From: Duganella lactea
GTDB taxonomy: Bacteria; Pseudomonadota; Gammaproteobacteria; Burkholderiales; Burkholderiaceae_D
Assembly (NCBI RefSeq): GCF_009857505.1
Contig: NZ_WWCP01000009.1
Span: forward strand, 1 to 64,000
DNA: 64,000 nt
Direction: 5' to 3'
The notes under the pieces were generated by a model. It worked only from the letters and a program-made list of their open reading frames with translations. It ran no database searches and was not told the DNA's origin. Below, in pieces: positions 9,741 through 19,926 of this stretch. A program made the position numbers and the translations under genes. Position 1 is the stretch's first letter. Every line of letters begins with the position of its first letter.

Positions 9741-10442
9741 ATGCGCACCCGTATCAAAATCTGCGGCCTGACCCGCGAGGAAGACGTGCACGCCGCAGTG
9801 GCGGCCGGCGCGGATGCGATCGGTTTCGTGTTCTATCCGAAAAGCCCGCGTTACGTGACGCCGCAACGCGCCGCCGAGTTGATCCGTATCGTGCCGCCGT
9901 TCATCACCACGGTCGGCCTGTTCGTCAACGCCGCGCCCGACGAGGTGGCGCGGACGGTGCGCGTGGCGCCGCTGTCGTTGATCCAGCTGCACGGCGACGA
10001 AACCGTGGCCGAGGCGGCGGCCATCGCGGCGGCCGCCGGGCGCCAGTTCATGAAGGTGTTCCGCGTCAAACCTGACACGGCCCCGGATGAACTGCTAGAA
10101 TATGAACAGGCAAACCGCGCCGCCAGTCCCTTGTTCACCAGCCTGTTGCTGGACACCTATGTGGACGCCTACGGTGGCGCAGGAAAGGGTTTTGATTGGT
10201 CTCTCATTCCAAAAGATCTCGCGCCTCGGGTCGTTTTAAGTGGTGGCTTGAGCGTACACAACGCGACTGACGCGGTGGCCGGTGTACGCCCCTACGCTGT
10301 GGACATCAGTTCTGGTGTCGAAGCGTCCAGGGGGATCAAGGATGCCCGCAAGATCGCCGACTTTGTCGCGGCGGTGCGGGCCGGAGATGCCATTTTAGAA
10401 AGCGAAACCCATCATGAACGCGAAACCGCTGTTCCACGCTAA
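9741..10442 (+). CDS. trpF: Phosphoribosylanthranilate isomerase
   Basis: TrpF (233 residues) is the TIM-barrel isomerase of tryptophan synthesis. It opens with RIKICGLT, the family signature with the catalytic Cys, and ends its barrel with [14 protein letters not shown] and the phosphate-binding [16 protein letters not shown] good Shine-Dalgarno (AAGGATAG) precedes the ATG and the gene starts 12 bases after truA. Its last 29 bases overlap the start of trpB, which implies translational coupling. The C-terminal tail past residue about 215 is encoded within the overlap and is probably not functionally constrained. Confidence 0.96.
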   Translation: MRTRIKICGLTREEDVHAAVAAGADAIGFVFYPKSPRYVTPQRAAELIRIVPPFITTVGLFVNAAPDEVARTVRVAPLSLIQLHGDETVAEAAAIAAAAGRQFMKVFRVKPDTAPDELLEYEQANRAASPLFTSLLLDTYVDAYGGAGKGFDWSLIPKDLAPRVVLSGGLSVHNATDAVAGVRPYAVDISSGVEASRGIKDARKIADFVAAVRAGDAILESETHHERETAVPR

Positions 10443-11640
10443 CGATTACCCCTTACCTGACGCCAAAGGTCACTTTGGCCCCTACGGCGGCAGCTTTGTC
10501 GCCGAAACCCTGACCTACGCGCTGGCCGAGCTGAACGAGGCTTATGCCAAGTACAGCCAGGATCCGGCATTCCTCGAAGAATTCCGCTATGAGCTGAAGC
10601 ACTTCGTCGGCCGACCGTCGCCGATTTATCACGCCAAGCGCTGGTCCGAACTGGCCGGCGGCGCGCAGATTTACCTGAAGCGCGAAGACCTGAACCATAC
10701 CGGCGCGCACAAGATCAACAACGTCATCGGCCAGGCGCTGCTGGCCAAGCGCATGGGCAAGCCGCGCATCATCGCCGAAACCGGCGCCGGACAGCACGGC
10801 GTGGCCACCGCGACCATCTGCGCGCGCTTCGGCCTGGAGTGCGTGGTGTACATGGGCAGCGAGGATGTCAAGCGCCAGGCGCAGAACGTCTACCGCATGA
10901 AGCTGCTGGGTGCGACGGTTGTGCCGGTGGAGTCCGGCTCGAAGACGCTGAAGGACGCGCTCAACGAAGCCATGCGCGACTGGGTGACCAACATCGAGAA
11001 CACCTTCTACATCATCGGCACCGTGGCCGGCCCGCATCCGTACCCGATGCTGGTGCGCGACTTCCAGTCGGTGATCGGCGAGGAATGCCTGGTGCAGATG
11101 CCGGAAATGACCGGTCGCCAGCCGGACTATGTGCTGGCCTGCATCGGCGGCGGCTCGAACGCGATGGGCATTTTCTACCCGTACATCGATCAGAAGACGG
11201 TGAAACTGGTGGGCGTGGAAGCGGCGGGCGAGGGGCTGGAGGGCGACAAGCACGCGGCCTCGCTGACCAAGGGCTATCCGGGCGTGTTGCACGGCAACCG
11301 CACCTATCTGCTGCAGGACGCGAACGGTCAGATCATCGAGACGCATTCGGTGTCGGCCGGCCTGGACTATCCGGGCGTCGGGCCGGAGCACGCTTACCTG
11401 AAGGATAGCGGCCGCGCCGAGTACGTATCGATCACCGATGACGAGGCGTTGAAGGCCTTCCACGATTGTTGTCATATCGAAGGCATCATTCCGGCGCTGG
11501 AGTCGTCGCACGCGCTGGCGTATGCGGTGAAGCTGGCCGCCACGCTGCCGAAAGATAAGATTATTTTGGCCAACCTGTCGGGCCGTGGTGACAAGGACAT
11601 GCATACGGTGGCGGAACGTATGGGTCTGAACTTCAACTAA
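10414..11640 (+). CDS. trpB: Tryptophan synthase beta chain
   Basis: TrpB (408 residues) condenses indole with serine using pyridoxal phosphate. The PLP lysine is Lys100 in HTGAHKINN, the phosphate cup is GGGSNAMG, and ETGAGQHG is the catalytic glutamate loop. The N-terminus [13 protein letters not shown] is typical. The ATG lies inside trpF, and trpA follows 11 bases after the stop, so the alpha and beta subunits are made from one message. Confidence 0.98.
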   Translation: MNAKPLFHANDYPLPDAKGHFGPYGGSFVAETLTYALAELNEAYAKYSQDPAFLEEFRYELKHFVGRPSPIYHAKRWSELAGGAQIYLKREDLNHTGAHKINNVIGQALLAKRMGKPRIIAETGAGQHGVATATICARFGLECVVYMGSEDVKRQAQNVYRMKLLGATVVPVESGSKTLKDALNEAMRDWVTNIENTFYIIGTVAGPHPYPMLVRDFQSVIGEECLVQMPEMTGRQPDYVLACIGGGSNAMGIFYPYIDQKTVKLVGVEAAGEGLEGDKHAASLTKGYPGVLHGNRTYLLQDANGQIIETHSVSAGLDYPGVGPEHAYLKDSGRAEYVSITDDEALKAFHDCCHIEGIIPALESSHALAYAVKLAATLPKDKIILANLSGRGDKDMHTVAERMGLNFN

Positions 11641-11651
11641 GGAAACCGACA

Positions 11652-12449
11652 ATGTCCAACATCGCAGCAACCTTCAGCGCTTTGAAAGCGCACAATAAAA
11701 CCGCGCTCGTCACCTTCATCACCGCCGGCGATCCGGGGCGTGAATCGACCGTGCCGCTGATGCACGCCCTGGTGGCCGGCGGCGCCGACATCATCGAACT
11801 GGGCGTGCCGTTTTCCGACCCGATGGCCGAAGGCCCGGTGATCCAGCGTGCCTGTGAACGCGCGCTGGCGAACGGCGTCGGCATCAAGGACGTGTTCGGC
11901 TACGTGGCCGAGTTCCGCAAGACCAACCAGACCACGCCGGTGGTGTTGATGGGCTACGCCAACCCGATCGAGCGCATCGGCGCCGCCGAGTTCATCGCCC
12001 AGTCGGTGGCGGTGGGCGCGGATGGTGCGATCGTGGTCGATTATCCGCCGGAAGAGTGCGAAGAGTTCGCCGCCGCCATGCGCGCGGCCGGGCTCGACCT
12101 GATCTTCCTGCTGGCGCCGACCTCGACCGAGCAGCGCATCGAGCAGGTGGCCAAGGTCGGCGGCGGCTTCAGCTACTACGTGTCGCTGAAAGGCGTGACC
12201 GGTGCCGGCAATATCGACGTGGCCGATGTTGCCAATCGCCTGCAAGGCATACGCAAGCACGTGAAATTGCCGGTGGGCGTGGGCTTTGGCATCCGTGACG
12301 GCGCCACCGCGCGCGCCGTGGCCGAGGTGGCGGACGCCGTGGTGATCGGCAGCCGCATCATTCAGGAAATCGAAACCGCCGGCAAGGACGGCGCCGTCGC
12401 CGCCGTACAAGCCTTCACCACCGCCATCCGCACCGCCCTCGACGCCTGA
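11652..12449 (+). CDS. trpA: Tryptophan synthase alpha chain
   Basis: TrpA (265 residues) cleaves indole-3-glycerol phosphate and passes indole to TrpB. The catalytic glutamate lies in [20 protein letters not shown] and the catalytic aspartate in the [11 protein letters not shown] region; the phosphate loop is VGFGIRDG. The Shine-Dalgarno AAGGA precedes the start by about eight bases. No trpR-type operator or attenuator was recognised before trpFBA. Confidence 0.97.
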   Translation: MSNIAATFSALKAHNKTALVTFITAGDPGRESTVPLMHALVAGGADIIELGVPFSDPMAEGPVIQRACERALANGVGIKDVFGYVAEFRKTNQTTPVVLMGYANPIERIGAAEFIAQSVAVGADGAIVVDYPPEECEEFAAAMRAAGLDLIFLLAPTSTEQRIEQVAKVGGGFSYYVSLKGVTGAGNIDVADVANRLQGIRKHVKLPVGVGFGIRDGATARAVAEVADAVVIGSRIIQEIETAGKDGAVAAVQAFTTAIRTALDA

Positions 12450-12459
12450 CACGTCCGCC

Positions 12460-12482
12460 AGGGGCGCTATCGCAGCGCCCTT
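12460..12482 (+). terminator. Weak terminator-like hairpin after trpA
   Basis: A 7-bp GC stem, GGGCGCT (12462-12468) with AGCGCCC (12474-12480), loop ATCGC. Only two T residues follow, so termination would be partial or Rho-assisted. Confidence 0.4.
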
Positions 12483-12606
12483 GAAATTTCCACAAATTTG
12501 ACTATGTTGAAACAATGTCTATTCAGTAGTGGAATTCCTCTAAAGTTCGACAGGGGGGCGAGAAACGGCTACACTTCGGGCCACAAGTAAGCTGCAAGGA
12601 GAATTT

Positions 12607-13479
12607 ATGAGTTGGTTGGAAAAACTGCTGCCCCCACGTATCCAGCGCTCCGACGCCGGCGCCCGCAAGACCATGCCGGAAGGCCTGTGGGTCAAATGTC
12701 CGTCGTGCGAGGCCGTGCTGTACCGCACCGACCTGGAGTCGAACCTGCACGTCTGCCCGAAATGCGACCACCACATGCGCATCCGCGCGCGCGAACGCCT
12801 CGACAGCCTGTTCGACGCCGGCGGCCGTTATGAAATCGGCATGGATACCCTGCCGGTCGATACGCTGAAGTTCAAAGATAGCAAGAAATACCCGGACCGC
12901 CTGAAACAGGCGATGGAAGCCACCGGCGAGACCGACGCGCTGATCGTCATGGGAGGCTCGATCATGAGCCTGCCGGCCGTGGTGGCGTGCTTCGAGTTCG
13001 AATTCATGGGCGGCTCGATGGGCTCCGTGGTCGGCGAGCGCTTCGTGCGCGGCGCGCAAGTGGCGCTGGAGCAGAAGGTGCCGTTTATTTGCATCACCGC
13101 CACCGGCGGCGCCCGCATGCAGGAGGGCTTGTTGTCGCTGATGCAGATGGCGAAGACCACCGCCATGCTGACCAAATTGTCGGAAAAGAAACTGCCGTTC
13201 ATCAGCGTGCTGACCGATCCGACCATGGGCGGCGTGTCGGCCTCGTTCGCCTTCATGGGCGACGTGGTGATCGCCGAGCCGAAAGCGCTGATCGGCTTCG
13301 CCGGTCCGCGCGTGATCGAGAACACCGTGCGCGAGAAACTGCCGGAAGGTTTCCAGCGCGCCGAGTTCCTGGTGACCAAAGGCGCGGTGGACATGATCGT
13401 CGACCGTCGCAAGATGCGCGAAGAAATCGCCCGTCTGCTGGCCCTGTTGCAAAATCAGCCGGTGGAAGTGCTGGCCTAA
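12607..13479 (+). CDS. accD: Acetyl-CoA carboxylase carboxyltransferase subunit beta
   Basis: AccD (290 residues) is the zinc-bearing half of the carboxyltransferase that makes malonyl-CoA. The zinc ribbon uses Cys31, Cys34, Cys50 and Cys53 (CPSC and CPKC). The crotonase-like fold follows, with [11 protein letters not shown] and [13 protein letters not shown] strong Shine-Dalgarno, AAGGAG, precedes the ATG. The accD-folC-SPOR-cvpA-purF order downstream is the classic proteobacterial arrangement. Confidence 0.97.
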   Translation: MSWLEKLLPPRIQRSDAGARKTMPEGLWVKCPSCEAVLYRTDLESNLHVCPKCDHHMRIRARERLDSLFDAGGRYEIGMDTLPVDTLKFKDSKKYPDRLKQAMEATGETDALIVMGGSIMSLPAVVACFEFEFMGGSMGSVVGERFVRGAQVALEQKVPFICITATGGARMQEGLLSLMQMAKTTAMLTKLSEKKLPFISVLTDPTMGGVSASFAFMGDVVIAEPKALIGFAGPRVIENTVREKLPEGFQRAEFLVTKGAVDMIVDRRKMREEIARLLALLQNQPVEVLA

Positions 13480-13500
13480 AAGCGGCCACGCTCTCACGCG

Positions 13501-13541
13501 ACGGCGCGCAATCGGATATCATCCGGCCTGCGCGCCGTTTT
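13501..13541 (+). terminator. Nested hairpin between accD and folC
   Basis: ACGGCGCGC (13501-13509) pairs with GCGCGCCGT (13530-13538). Its 20-base loop can form a second small stem (CGGAT/ATCCG), and a run of four T follows. It could act as a terminator or attenuator that lowers folC relative to accD. Confidence 0.5.
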
Positions 13542-13559
13542 CATTTCAGAAGTCACATC

Positions 13560-14849
13560 ATGTCGAACCTCCCCACCACTTTGCCCGCCTGGCTTGCGCT
13601 GCTTGAATCGCGCCATGCCGAAACCGTCATCAACATGGGCCTGGACCGCGTTCTCGCCGTCAAGGAACGGTTGCAGCTGAGCTTCAACTGCCCGGTCATC
13701 ATGGTGGCCGGCACCAACGGCAAGGGTTCGACCTGCGCCATGCTGGAATCGGTGTTGATGCGCGCCGGCTACAAGGTCGGCCTGTACATCAAGCCGCACT
13801 TCCTCGACTTCAACGAACGCGCCCGCGTCAATGGCGACCTGGCCAGCGACGCAACACTGGTGGCTGCCTTCAACGCGGTCGAGGCGGCGCGCGGCGATAC
13901 GTCGCTGACGTACTTCGAGTTCACCACGCTGGCCATCATGAAGCTGCTGTCGGAAGCCGGCATGGATGTGGTGATCCTGGAGGTGGGCCTGGGCGGCCGC
14001 CTGGACGCGGTCAACATCGTCGATGCCGACGTGTCGATCGTCACCAGTGTCGACATCGACCACACCGACTATCTGGGCGACACGCGCGAGAAGATCGGCT
14101 TCGAGAAAGCCGGTATCTTCCGCGCCGGCAAAACCGCGATCTGCTCCGACCCGGTGCCGCCACAGGCGCTGATCGACCATGCCGAAGCCATCGGCGCCGA
14201 CCTGTGGCTGATGGGCCGCGACTTCAACTACGCCGGCGACAAGCAGCAGTGGAGCTACGGCGGCCGCAACCAGCGCCGCAATTCGCTGGCGTATCCGAGC
14301 CTGCGCGGCGCCAACCAGATCCTCAACGCCTGCGCCGCGTTGGCCGCGCTGGAAGCGCTGAAACTGGATCTGCCGGTCGGCGCGCAGGAAGTGCGTACCG
14401 GCCTGGTCACGGTTGAACTGCCGGGCCGCTTCCAGGTGCTGCCGGGCCGTCCGACCATCATCCTCGATGTCGCCCACAATCCGCACGCCGCCGCCGCGCT
14501 GAACCAGAATCTCGGCAACATGGGCTTCCACCGCTACACCTACGCCGTGTTCGGCTCCATGCACGACAAGGATATCGACGGCGTGATCGCCGCCATGTCC
14601 GAGCACGTCGATCACTGGTGCCTGGCGACGCTGCCGTCGCCGCGCTCGGCCAGCGCCGCGGAACTGGCCGCCAAGGTGCAACTGGTGCAGCCGGAGCGCG
14701 ATGAACGCACCATCACCGTGTTCGACGATCCCGCCGCCGCGTACGCAAATGCCATCAGCCGGGCCGGTGAGGATGATAGAATTGTGGTCTTTGGATCTTT
14801 CCTGACCGTCGCCGGTGTCATGGCGGCGCGAAAATCCTCACTCCACTGA
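13560..14849 (+). CDS. folC: Bifunctional folylpolyglutamate / dihydrofolate synthase
   Basis: FolC (429 residues) attaches glutamate to dihydropteroate and to folates using ATP. The P-loop is GTNGKGST (residues 51-58), YFEFTTLA and EVGLGGRLDAVN are family motifs, and the C-terminal ligase domain has LDVAHNPHAA. The frame stays open far upstream through accD in another frame, but ATG 13560 opens the true homologous region (LPTTLPAWLALLESRH). It is 22 bases from the SPOR-domain gene. Confidence 0.96.
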   Translation: MSNLPTTLPAWLALLESRHAETVINMGLDRVLAVKERLQLSFNCPVIMVAGTNGKGSTCAMLESVLMRAGYKVGLYIKPHFLDFNERARVNGDLASDATLVAAFNAVEAARGDTSLTYFEFTTLAIMKLLSEAGMDVVILEVGLGGRLDAVNIVDADVSIVTSVDIDHTDYLGDTREKIGFEKAGIFRAGKTAICSDPVPPQALIDHAEAIGADLWLMGRDFNYAGDKQQWSYGGRNQRRNSLAYPSLRGANQILNACAALAALEALKLDLPVGAQEVRTGLVTVELPGRFQVLPGRPTIILDVAHNPHAAAALNQNLGNMGFHRYTYAVFGSMHDKDIDGVIAAMSEHVDHWCLATLPSPRSASAAELAAKVQLVQPERDERTITVFDDPAAAYANAISRAGEDDRIVVFGSFLTVAGVMAARKSSLH

Positions 14850-14871
14850 ACGCACAGGACTGAAATCACGC

Positions 14872-15867
14872 ATGGGCTTGTTCTCGAAATCTGGCAAAAA
14901 CAAGCAAGACGCTGGTCAAGACAGCGGTTACTACACCAGCGCGGATGACCAGGCGTTGTCGGAGCGCGCCCGCGCCAAACGCGCCTCGTCGGGCGACGCT
15001 CCGCGCCGCCGCACGCGCGACCGCGAGGACGACGATCCGGTGTTGCCTGAAAAGAAACGCGCGCGCCGCCGCCTGGTGGGCGCCATCATGCTGGCGCTGG
15101 GTGTCGCCGTCGGCCTGCCGATGCTGCTCGACTCCGAGCCGAAGCAATTGTCGTCCGACATCGACATCAAAATCCCCGCCAAGGACAAGCCGCTGACGCA
15201 AGCCGCGCCGGCCGCGCCGGTGCCCGCCACCGCCGCGCTGGACAGCAAGGAAGAAATCGTCGAGGACGTCAAGCCGGCCGCCAAGCCGGCGCCGTCGCCC
15301 GCCGCCGCCGCGCCGGTCGTGGCCGCCGTGGACAACACCAAGGCCGACGCCGACGCCAAAGCCAAGGCGGACGCCAAAGCCGAGGCGCAGGCGAAAGCGC
15401 TGGCGGACGCCAAGGCCGAACGCGAGCAGAAGGCCCGCCTCGACGCCGAACACAAGCAGGAACAGGAGCGCAAGCAGGCCGAGGCCAAAGCCGAGGCCCG
15501 ACTGAAAGCCGAAAAACAGGAAGCCGAGCGCAAGCTGGCCGACGCCAAGGCCAAGGCCGCCGACAAGCCGGCCGACACCAAGCCGGCGGCCAAGAATGAA
15601 GACGCGCGCGCGCTGGCCATCCTCGAAGGCAAGCCGGCGGCGACGGCGGAGAAATTCGTGCTGCAGGTGGCCGCGCTGAGCGACCAGGCCAAGGTCGAGG
15701 AACTGCGCGCCAAGCTGAAAGCCGGTGGCATCAGCTCGTTCACGCAGAAAACCGCGTCGGGCATCACCCGGGTGCGCGTGGGACCGTTCAGCAGCAAGGA
15801 AGAGGCCGAGAAGGTCAAGGCCAAGCTGAGCGGCATGGGCCTGGAAGGCCGCCTGGAAACCGTCTGA
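14872..15867 (+). CDS. SPOR-domain protein (DedD-like cell division protein)
   Basis: A 331-residue protein with a basic cytoplasmic N-terminus (RRRTRDR), one membrane helix at about 68-85 (LVGAIMLALGVAVGLPMLL), a long periplasmic linker and a C-terminal SPOR domain (about 258-331, KFVLQVAALSDQAKVEELRAKL...). SPOR domains bind denuded septal peptidoglycan, so the protein should act at the division site, as DedD does. The linker from about 110 to 250 is Ala/Lys/Glu-rich with repeated KAxAKA units and looks helical. The ATG 14872 is chosen because the upstream part of the open frame overlaps folC. It lies one base ahead of cvpA. Confidence 0.88.
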   Translation: MGLFSKSGKNKQDAGQDSGYYTSADDQALSERARAKRASSGDAPRRRTRDREDDDPVLPEKKRARRRLVGAIMLALGVAVGLPMLLDSEPKQLSSDIDIKIPAKDKPLTQAAPAAPVPATAALDSKEEIVEDVKPAAKPAPSPAAAAPVVAAVDNTKADADAKAKADAKAEAQAKALADAKAEREQKARLDAEHKQEQERKQAEAKAEARLKAEKQEAERKLADAKAKAADKPADTKPAAKNEDARALAILEGKPAATAEKFVLQVAALSDQAKVEELRAKLKAGGISSFTQKTASGITRVRVGPFSSKEEAEKVKAKLSGMGLEGRLETV

Positions 15868-15868
15868 C

Positions 15869-16357
15869 GTGACGCTCTTCGACTACCTGGTGATGTTCGT
15901 CATGGTCACCTCGGTCATCATCGGCCTGGTGCGCGGACTGGTGAAGGAAGTGCTGTCGGTGCTGAGCTGGATCATCGCCTTCGTGGTGGCCAACGCCTAC
16001 GCCGCGCAACTGGCGCACATGCTGCCGGCGGCGGTGCCGGGCGAGGTGCTGCGGCTGATCGTCGCCTTTATCGCGCTGTTTATCGGCGCGCGGATTTTAA
16101 TGGGCCTGTTGTCGCTGGCGCTGGACGCCTTGCTGGACGCGGGCGGCCTGAGCTTCATCGACCGCGCGCTGGGCGCCGTGTTCGGTGTCGCGCGCGGGCT
16201 TGTAATTGTGTTGGCAGCCGTCATCTTGAGTGGGATGACCTCGCTGCCGCGACAGGATTTCTGGAAGCACGCGGCCACCAGCCCCTACGCCGAGCAAGGC
16301 GTGCGCATGGTCAAGCCGTTTCTTCCCGCTGCGGTGTCGCAGCATGTGAATTTTTGA
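15869..16357 (+). CDS. cvpA: CvpA family membrane protein
   Basis: CvpA homologue (162 residues) with about four membrane helices and the family opening FDYLVMFVMVTSVIIGLVRG. In E. coli CvpA is needed for colicin V production and protects against some envelope stresses; its biochemical role is unsettled. Translation starts at GTG 15869, one base after the stop of the SPOR gene, and purF follows after 50 bases, the normal cvpA-purF order. Confidence 0.9.
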   Translation: MTLFDYLVMFVMVTSVIIGLVRGLVKEVLSVLSWIIAFVVANAYAAQLAHMLPAAVPGEVLRLIVAFIALFIGARILMGLLSLALDALLDAGGLSFIDRALGAVFGVARGLVIVLAAVILSGMTSLPRQDFWKHAATSPYAEQGVRMVKPFLPAAVSQHVNF

Positions 16358-16407
16358 GTTCTTTAAATCTGCGTTTTTAATCTGTAGTCCAGTCCAGGAG
16401 CACCATC

Positions 16408-17934
16408 ATGTGTGGCATTGTCGGCGTCGTTTCCCATCAACCTGTCAACCAAATGCTGTATGACGCCTTGTTGCTGTTGCAACATCGCGGCCAGGATGCG
16501 GCGGGTATCGCGACCAATCACAGCAGCATGTTCGCCATGCACAAGGCCAACGGTCTGGTGCGCGACGTGTTCCGCACCCGTAACATGCGCACGCTGCAAG
16601 GCAATTCCGGTATCGGCCACTGCCGTTACCCGACCGCCGGCTCGTCGAGCGAGGAAGAAGCGCAGCCGTTCTACGTCAACGCGCCGTTCGGCATCACGCT
16701 GGCGCATAACGGCAACCTGACCAACTGGGAACAGCTCAAGAAAGAGATGTTCGAGAATGACCGCCGCCACATCAATACCGACTCCGATTCGGAAGTGCTG
16801 CTGAACGTGCTGGCGCATGAAATCGAGAAGGCCACGGTGGGCATCTCGATCGACGCCGACACCATTTTCAACGCCGTGGCCGTGCTGCACCGCCGGGTGC
16901 GTGGCGGTTACGCCGCCGTGGCGCAGATCGCCGGCGTTGGTCTGCTGGCGTTCCGCGACCCGTTCGGCATCCGTCCGCTGTGCCTGGGCATCAACGAGAG
17001 CCCGGAAGGCACCGAATACCTGATTGCCTCGGAATCGGTGGCGCTGGAAGGCATGGGCTTCCGCTTCGTGCGCGACATCGCGCCGGGCGAAGCGGTGTTC
17101 ATCGACGCCAACAAGCAGCTGCATGCGCGCCAGTGCGCCGACCATCCTTCGCTGAATCCATGCGTGTTCGAATACGTGTATCTGGCCCGTCCGGATTCGG
17201 TGATCGACGGCGCCTCGGTGTACGCCACCCGCCTGAAAATGGGCGAGTACCTGGCCGAGAAGATCAAGCGCGAACTGAAAGGGATGAAGATCGATGTCGT
17301 CATGCCGATTCCGGATTCGTCGCGGCCGGCGGCGATCCAGCTGGCGCTGGCGCTGAACGTGGAATACCGCGAAGGCTTCATCAAGAACCGCTACATCGGC
17401 CGGACCTTCATCATGCCGGGCCAGGCCGCGCGTAAAAAATCCGTGCGCCAGAAGCTGAACGCGATTCCGGACGAATTCAAGGGCAAGGTGGTGCTGCTGG
17501 TGGACGACTCGATCGTGCGTGGCACCACCAGCCGCGAGATCGTGCAGATGGCGCGCGACTCGGGCGCGACCAAGGTGATCTTCGCCTCGGCGGCGCCACC
17601 GGTGATCTACCCGAACGTGTATGGCATCGACATGCCGACCCGCGACGAACTGATCGCCCACGGCCGCACCGTGGAAGAGGTGTGCCGCGAGATCACCGCC
17701 GACGCGCTGGTGTATCAGGACATCGACGCGCTCAAGCGCGCCATCTCGGACGTCAATCCGGCGCTGACCAGTTTCGAGGCGTCGTGCTTCGACGGCGTGT
17801 ACGTGACCGGCGACGTGACCCGCGAGTATCTGGATAAACTGGAATACGAGCGTCATCATCCGACCAAGGCGGCCGCGCCGGAAGACGCCGGACGCTCGCA
17901 GCTGAACCTGAACCTGGCCGCCAGCGAAGCGTAA
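16408..17934 (+). CDS. purF: Amidophosphoribosyltransferase
   Basis: PurF (508 residues) catalyses the first committed purine step, PRPP plus glutamine to phosphoribosylamine. Cys2 after the initiator Met (MCGIVGVVS) is the glutaminase nucleophile exposed by Met removal. The type I PRPP-binding motif is [14 protein letters not shown], and [10 protein letters not shown] lies in the glutaminase domain. A strong AGGAG precedes the ATG. No PurR-type operator was recognised in the 50-base gap before it. metZ starts two bases after its stop. Confidence 0.97.
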   Translation: MCGIVGVVSHQPVNQMLYDALLLLQHRGQDAAGIATNHSSMFAMHKANGLVRDVFRTRNMRTLQGNSGIGHCRYPTAGSSSEEEAQPFYVNAPFGITLAHNGNLTNWEQLKKEMFENDRRHINTDSDSEVLLNVLAHEIEKATVGISIDADTIFNAVAVLHRRVRGGYAAVAQIAGVGLLAFRDPFGIRPLCLGINESPEGTEYLIASESVALEGMGFRFVRDIAPGEAVFIDANKQLHARQCADHPSLNPCVFEYVYLARPDSVIDGASVYATRLKMGEYLAEKIKRELKGMKIDVVMPIPDSSRPAAIQLALALNVEYREGFIKNRYIGRTFIMPGQAARKKSVRQKLNAIPDEFKGKVVLLVDDSIVRGTTSREIVQMARDSGATKVIFASAAPPVIYPNVYGIDMPTRDELIAHGRTVEEVCREITADALVYQDIDALKRAISDVNPALTSFEASCFDGVYVTGDVTREYLDKLEYERHHPTKAAAPEDAGRSQLNLNLAASEA

Positions 17935-17936
17935 CC

Positions 17937-19181
17937 ATGAACGAAAAGAAGCACTACGGTTTCACCACCACCATTCTGCACAGCGACCGCCAGAAGGGCA
18001 TCGAGCACGGCTCGCTGCACAAGCCGATCCACACCTCGGTCGCCTTCGGCTACGCCGATGCGCGCCAGCTGGCGTCGGTATTCCAGGGCAAGGAGCCGGG
18101 CTTCCGCTACGGCCGCCAGGGCAACCCGACCATCTCGGCGCTGGAGGAAAAGGTCAACCAGATGGAGCAGGGCGTCGGCACCATCTGCTTCGCCACCGGC
18201 ATGGGCGCGATCGGCGCCGTGGTGCAGGCGTTGCTGCGCACCGGCGACCATGTGGTGTCGTCGTCCTTCCTGTTCGGCAACACCAACAGCCTGTGGCAGA
18301 CCGCCATGAGCCAGGGCATCGGCGTGTCCTTCGTCGACGCCACCGACGTCGCCAACGTCGAGGCGGCGATCACCGACAACACCCGCGTGGTGTTCGTCGA
18401 AACCATCGCCAATCCGCGCACGCAAGTGGCGGACCTGAAGCGTATCGGCGAACTGTGCAAGGCGCGCGGCATCTTGTACGTGGTCGACAACACCATGACC
18501 ACGCCCTATCTGTTCCAGCCGAAAACGGTGCACGCCGGCCTGGTGGTCAATGCGCTGACCAAGTCGATCGGCGGCCACGGTAACGCGCTCGGCGGCAGCC
18601 TCACCGACACCGGGGCCTACGACTGGACCCGTTTCCCGAACATCTACGAGAACTACAAGAAGGCCGCGCCGTTGCAGTGGGGACTGGCGCAGATCCGCGC
18701 CAAGGCGCTGCGCGATTTCGGTTCCTCGCTGGCGCCGGACGCCGCGCACCACATCGCGGTCGGCGCCGAAACGCTGGCGCTGCGCATGCAGCGCACCACC
18801 ACCAACGCGCTGGCGCTGGCCGAGATGCTGGAAAAAGATGAGCGTGTGGCCGCGGTCCACTACCCGGGTCTGAAGTCGCACGCGCAGCACGGCATCAGCG
18901 CGGAACTGTTCCGCGCCCATGGTTCGCTGCTGAGTTTTGAGCTGAAGGATGGTCTGGACTGCTTCGACTTCCTGAACCGCCTGAAGCTGGCGATTCCGGC
19001 CTCGAACCTGGGTGACAACCGCACCCTGATCATTCCCGTCGCGCACACCATCTTCTACGAGATGGGCGCGGAACGGCGCGCGTCGATGGGCATTGCCGAG
19101 TCGCTGATCCGCGTCTCGGTCGGCATCGAAGACACCGACGATCTGCTGGACGACTTTTGCACCGCCCTCGAAGGCTGCTAA
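17937..19181 (+). CDS. metZ: O-succinylhomoserine sulfhydrylase
   Basis: MetZ (414 residues) is a PLP enzyme of the Cys/Met metabolism family that makes homocysteine directly from activated homoserine and sulfide. The PLP lysine is Lys209 in NALTKSIGGHGN, and the FRYGRQGNPTISALE and FATGMGAIG blocks are typical. The pairing purF-metZ is common in Betaproteobacteria and Pseudomonas and supports MetZ over cystathionine gamma-synthase. Homoserine would come from the asd and hom genes in this window. The gene faces lexA, 15 bases away. Confidence 0.92.
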   Translation: MNEKKHYGFTTTILHSDRQKGIEHGSLHKPIHTSVAFGYADARQLASVFQGKEPGFRYGRQGNPTISALEEKVNQMEQGVGTICFATGMGAIGAVVQALLRTGDHVVSSSFLFGNTNSLWQTAMSQGIGVSFVDATDVANVEAAITDNTRVVFVETIANPRTQVADLKRIGELCKARGILYVVDNTMTTPYLFQPKTVHAGLVVNALTKSIGGHGNALGGSLTDTGAYDWTRFPNIYENYKKAAPLQWGLAQIRAKALRDFGSSLAPDAAHHIAVGAETLALRMQRTTTNALALAEMLEKDERVAAVHYPGLKSHAQHGISAELFRAHGSLLSFELKDGLDCFDFLNRLKLAIPASNLGDNRTLIIPVAHTIFYEMGAERRASMGIAESLIRVSVGIEDTDDLLDDFCTALEGC

Positions 19182-19196
19182 GTCACGACGGTCGGT

Positions 19197-19835
19197 TTAA
19201 TGCCAGGTGCGCATCAAGCCGACCGCCAGGCCTTCCAGCGCAAACTCTTCCGCTTCCGGATCGACCTTGATGATCTTGAAGTCCGGATTCTCCGGCAGCA
19301 GCTCGATGGTGGCGCCGGTCTTGCGGTAGCGCTTGACCGTCACTTCGCTGCCGATGCGGGCGACGACGATCTGGCCGTTCTTGGCGCTATCGACCTTTTT
19401 TACCGCCAGCAAGTCGCCGTCCATGATGCCGGCGTCGCGCATCGACTCGCCGCGCACTTTCAGCAGATAGTCCGGTTTGGCGGCGAACATCGCCGGATCG
19501 ACGCTGTAGCTGGTTTCCAGATTTTCCTGCGCCAGCATCGGCGAGCCGGCGGCCACGCGGCCGATCAGCGGCAGTGACATCATCAGCGCGCCCGGCATCT
19601 TCGGCGTGGCCGGTTCGGCGTGCACGCCCAGCAGGCGGATGCCGCGCGAGGTGCCGGCGGCGATTTCGATCGCGCCCTTGCGCGCCAGCGCCTGCAAATG
19701 TTCCTCGGCGGCGTTGGCGGACTTGAAGCCCAGTTCGGCGGCGATCTCGGCGCGGGTCGGCGGGAAGCCGGTGTTTTCGATGGCGTCCTTGATCAGATTC
19801 AGGATTTGTTCCTGGCGTGCGGTGAGCTTAAGCAT
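19197..19835 (-). CDS. lexA: LexA repressor
   Basis: LexA (212 residues) represses the SOS regulon and cleaves itself on RecA activation. The N-terminal winged helix ([36 protein letters not shown]) is followed by the autoproteolysis site Ala96-Gly97 (VAAGSP) and the Ser131/Lys168 dyad (RGESM, TVKRY), spaced 37 residues apart as in E. coli. The open frame extends 54 codons upstream, but 19835 is the proper start because the LexA box lies in that upstream part. It is autoregulated through the box at 19865-19880. Confidence 0.97.
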   Translation of the reverse strand: MLKLTARQEQILNLIKDAIENTGFPPTRAEIAAELGFKSANAAEEHLQALARKGAIEIAAGTSRGIRLLGVHAEPATPKMPGALMMSLPLIGRVAAGSPMLAQENLETSYSVDPAMFAAKPDYLLKVRGESMRDAGIMDGDLLAVKKVDSAKNGQIVVARIGSEVTVKRYRKTGATIELLPENPDFKIIKVDPEAEEFALEGLAVGLMRTWH

Positions 19836-19864
19836 GTGTTCGGTAGCCTGTGGATATAGACAGT

Positions 19865-19880
19865 CTGTATTTTTGTACAG
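19865..19880 (-). promoter_or_regulatory. LexA (SOS) box in front of lexA
   Basis: The sequence is CTGT-N8-ACAG, an exact match to the gammaproteobacterial/betaproteobacterial LexA operator core. It lies 30-45 bases before the lexA start codon, and a TTGCAT -35-like box stands just upstream on the minus strand, so bound LexA would cover the -10 region. Confidence 0.88.
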
Positions 19881-19926
19881 TACGCGCTGAAATGCAAGGG
19901 TATTTGTTGCATCGGGCGAAATAATT

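Noticed and set aside
12987-13559. Upstream extension of the folC frame through accD
   Set aside because: The residues are a shifted reading of accD; family similarity begins only at 13560.
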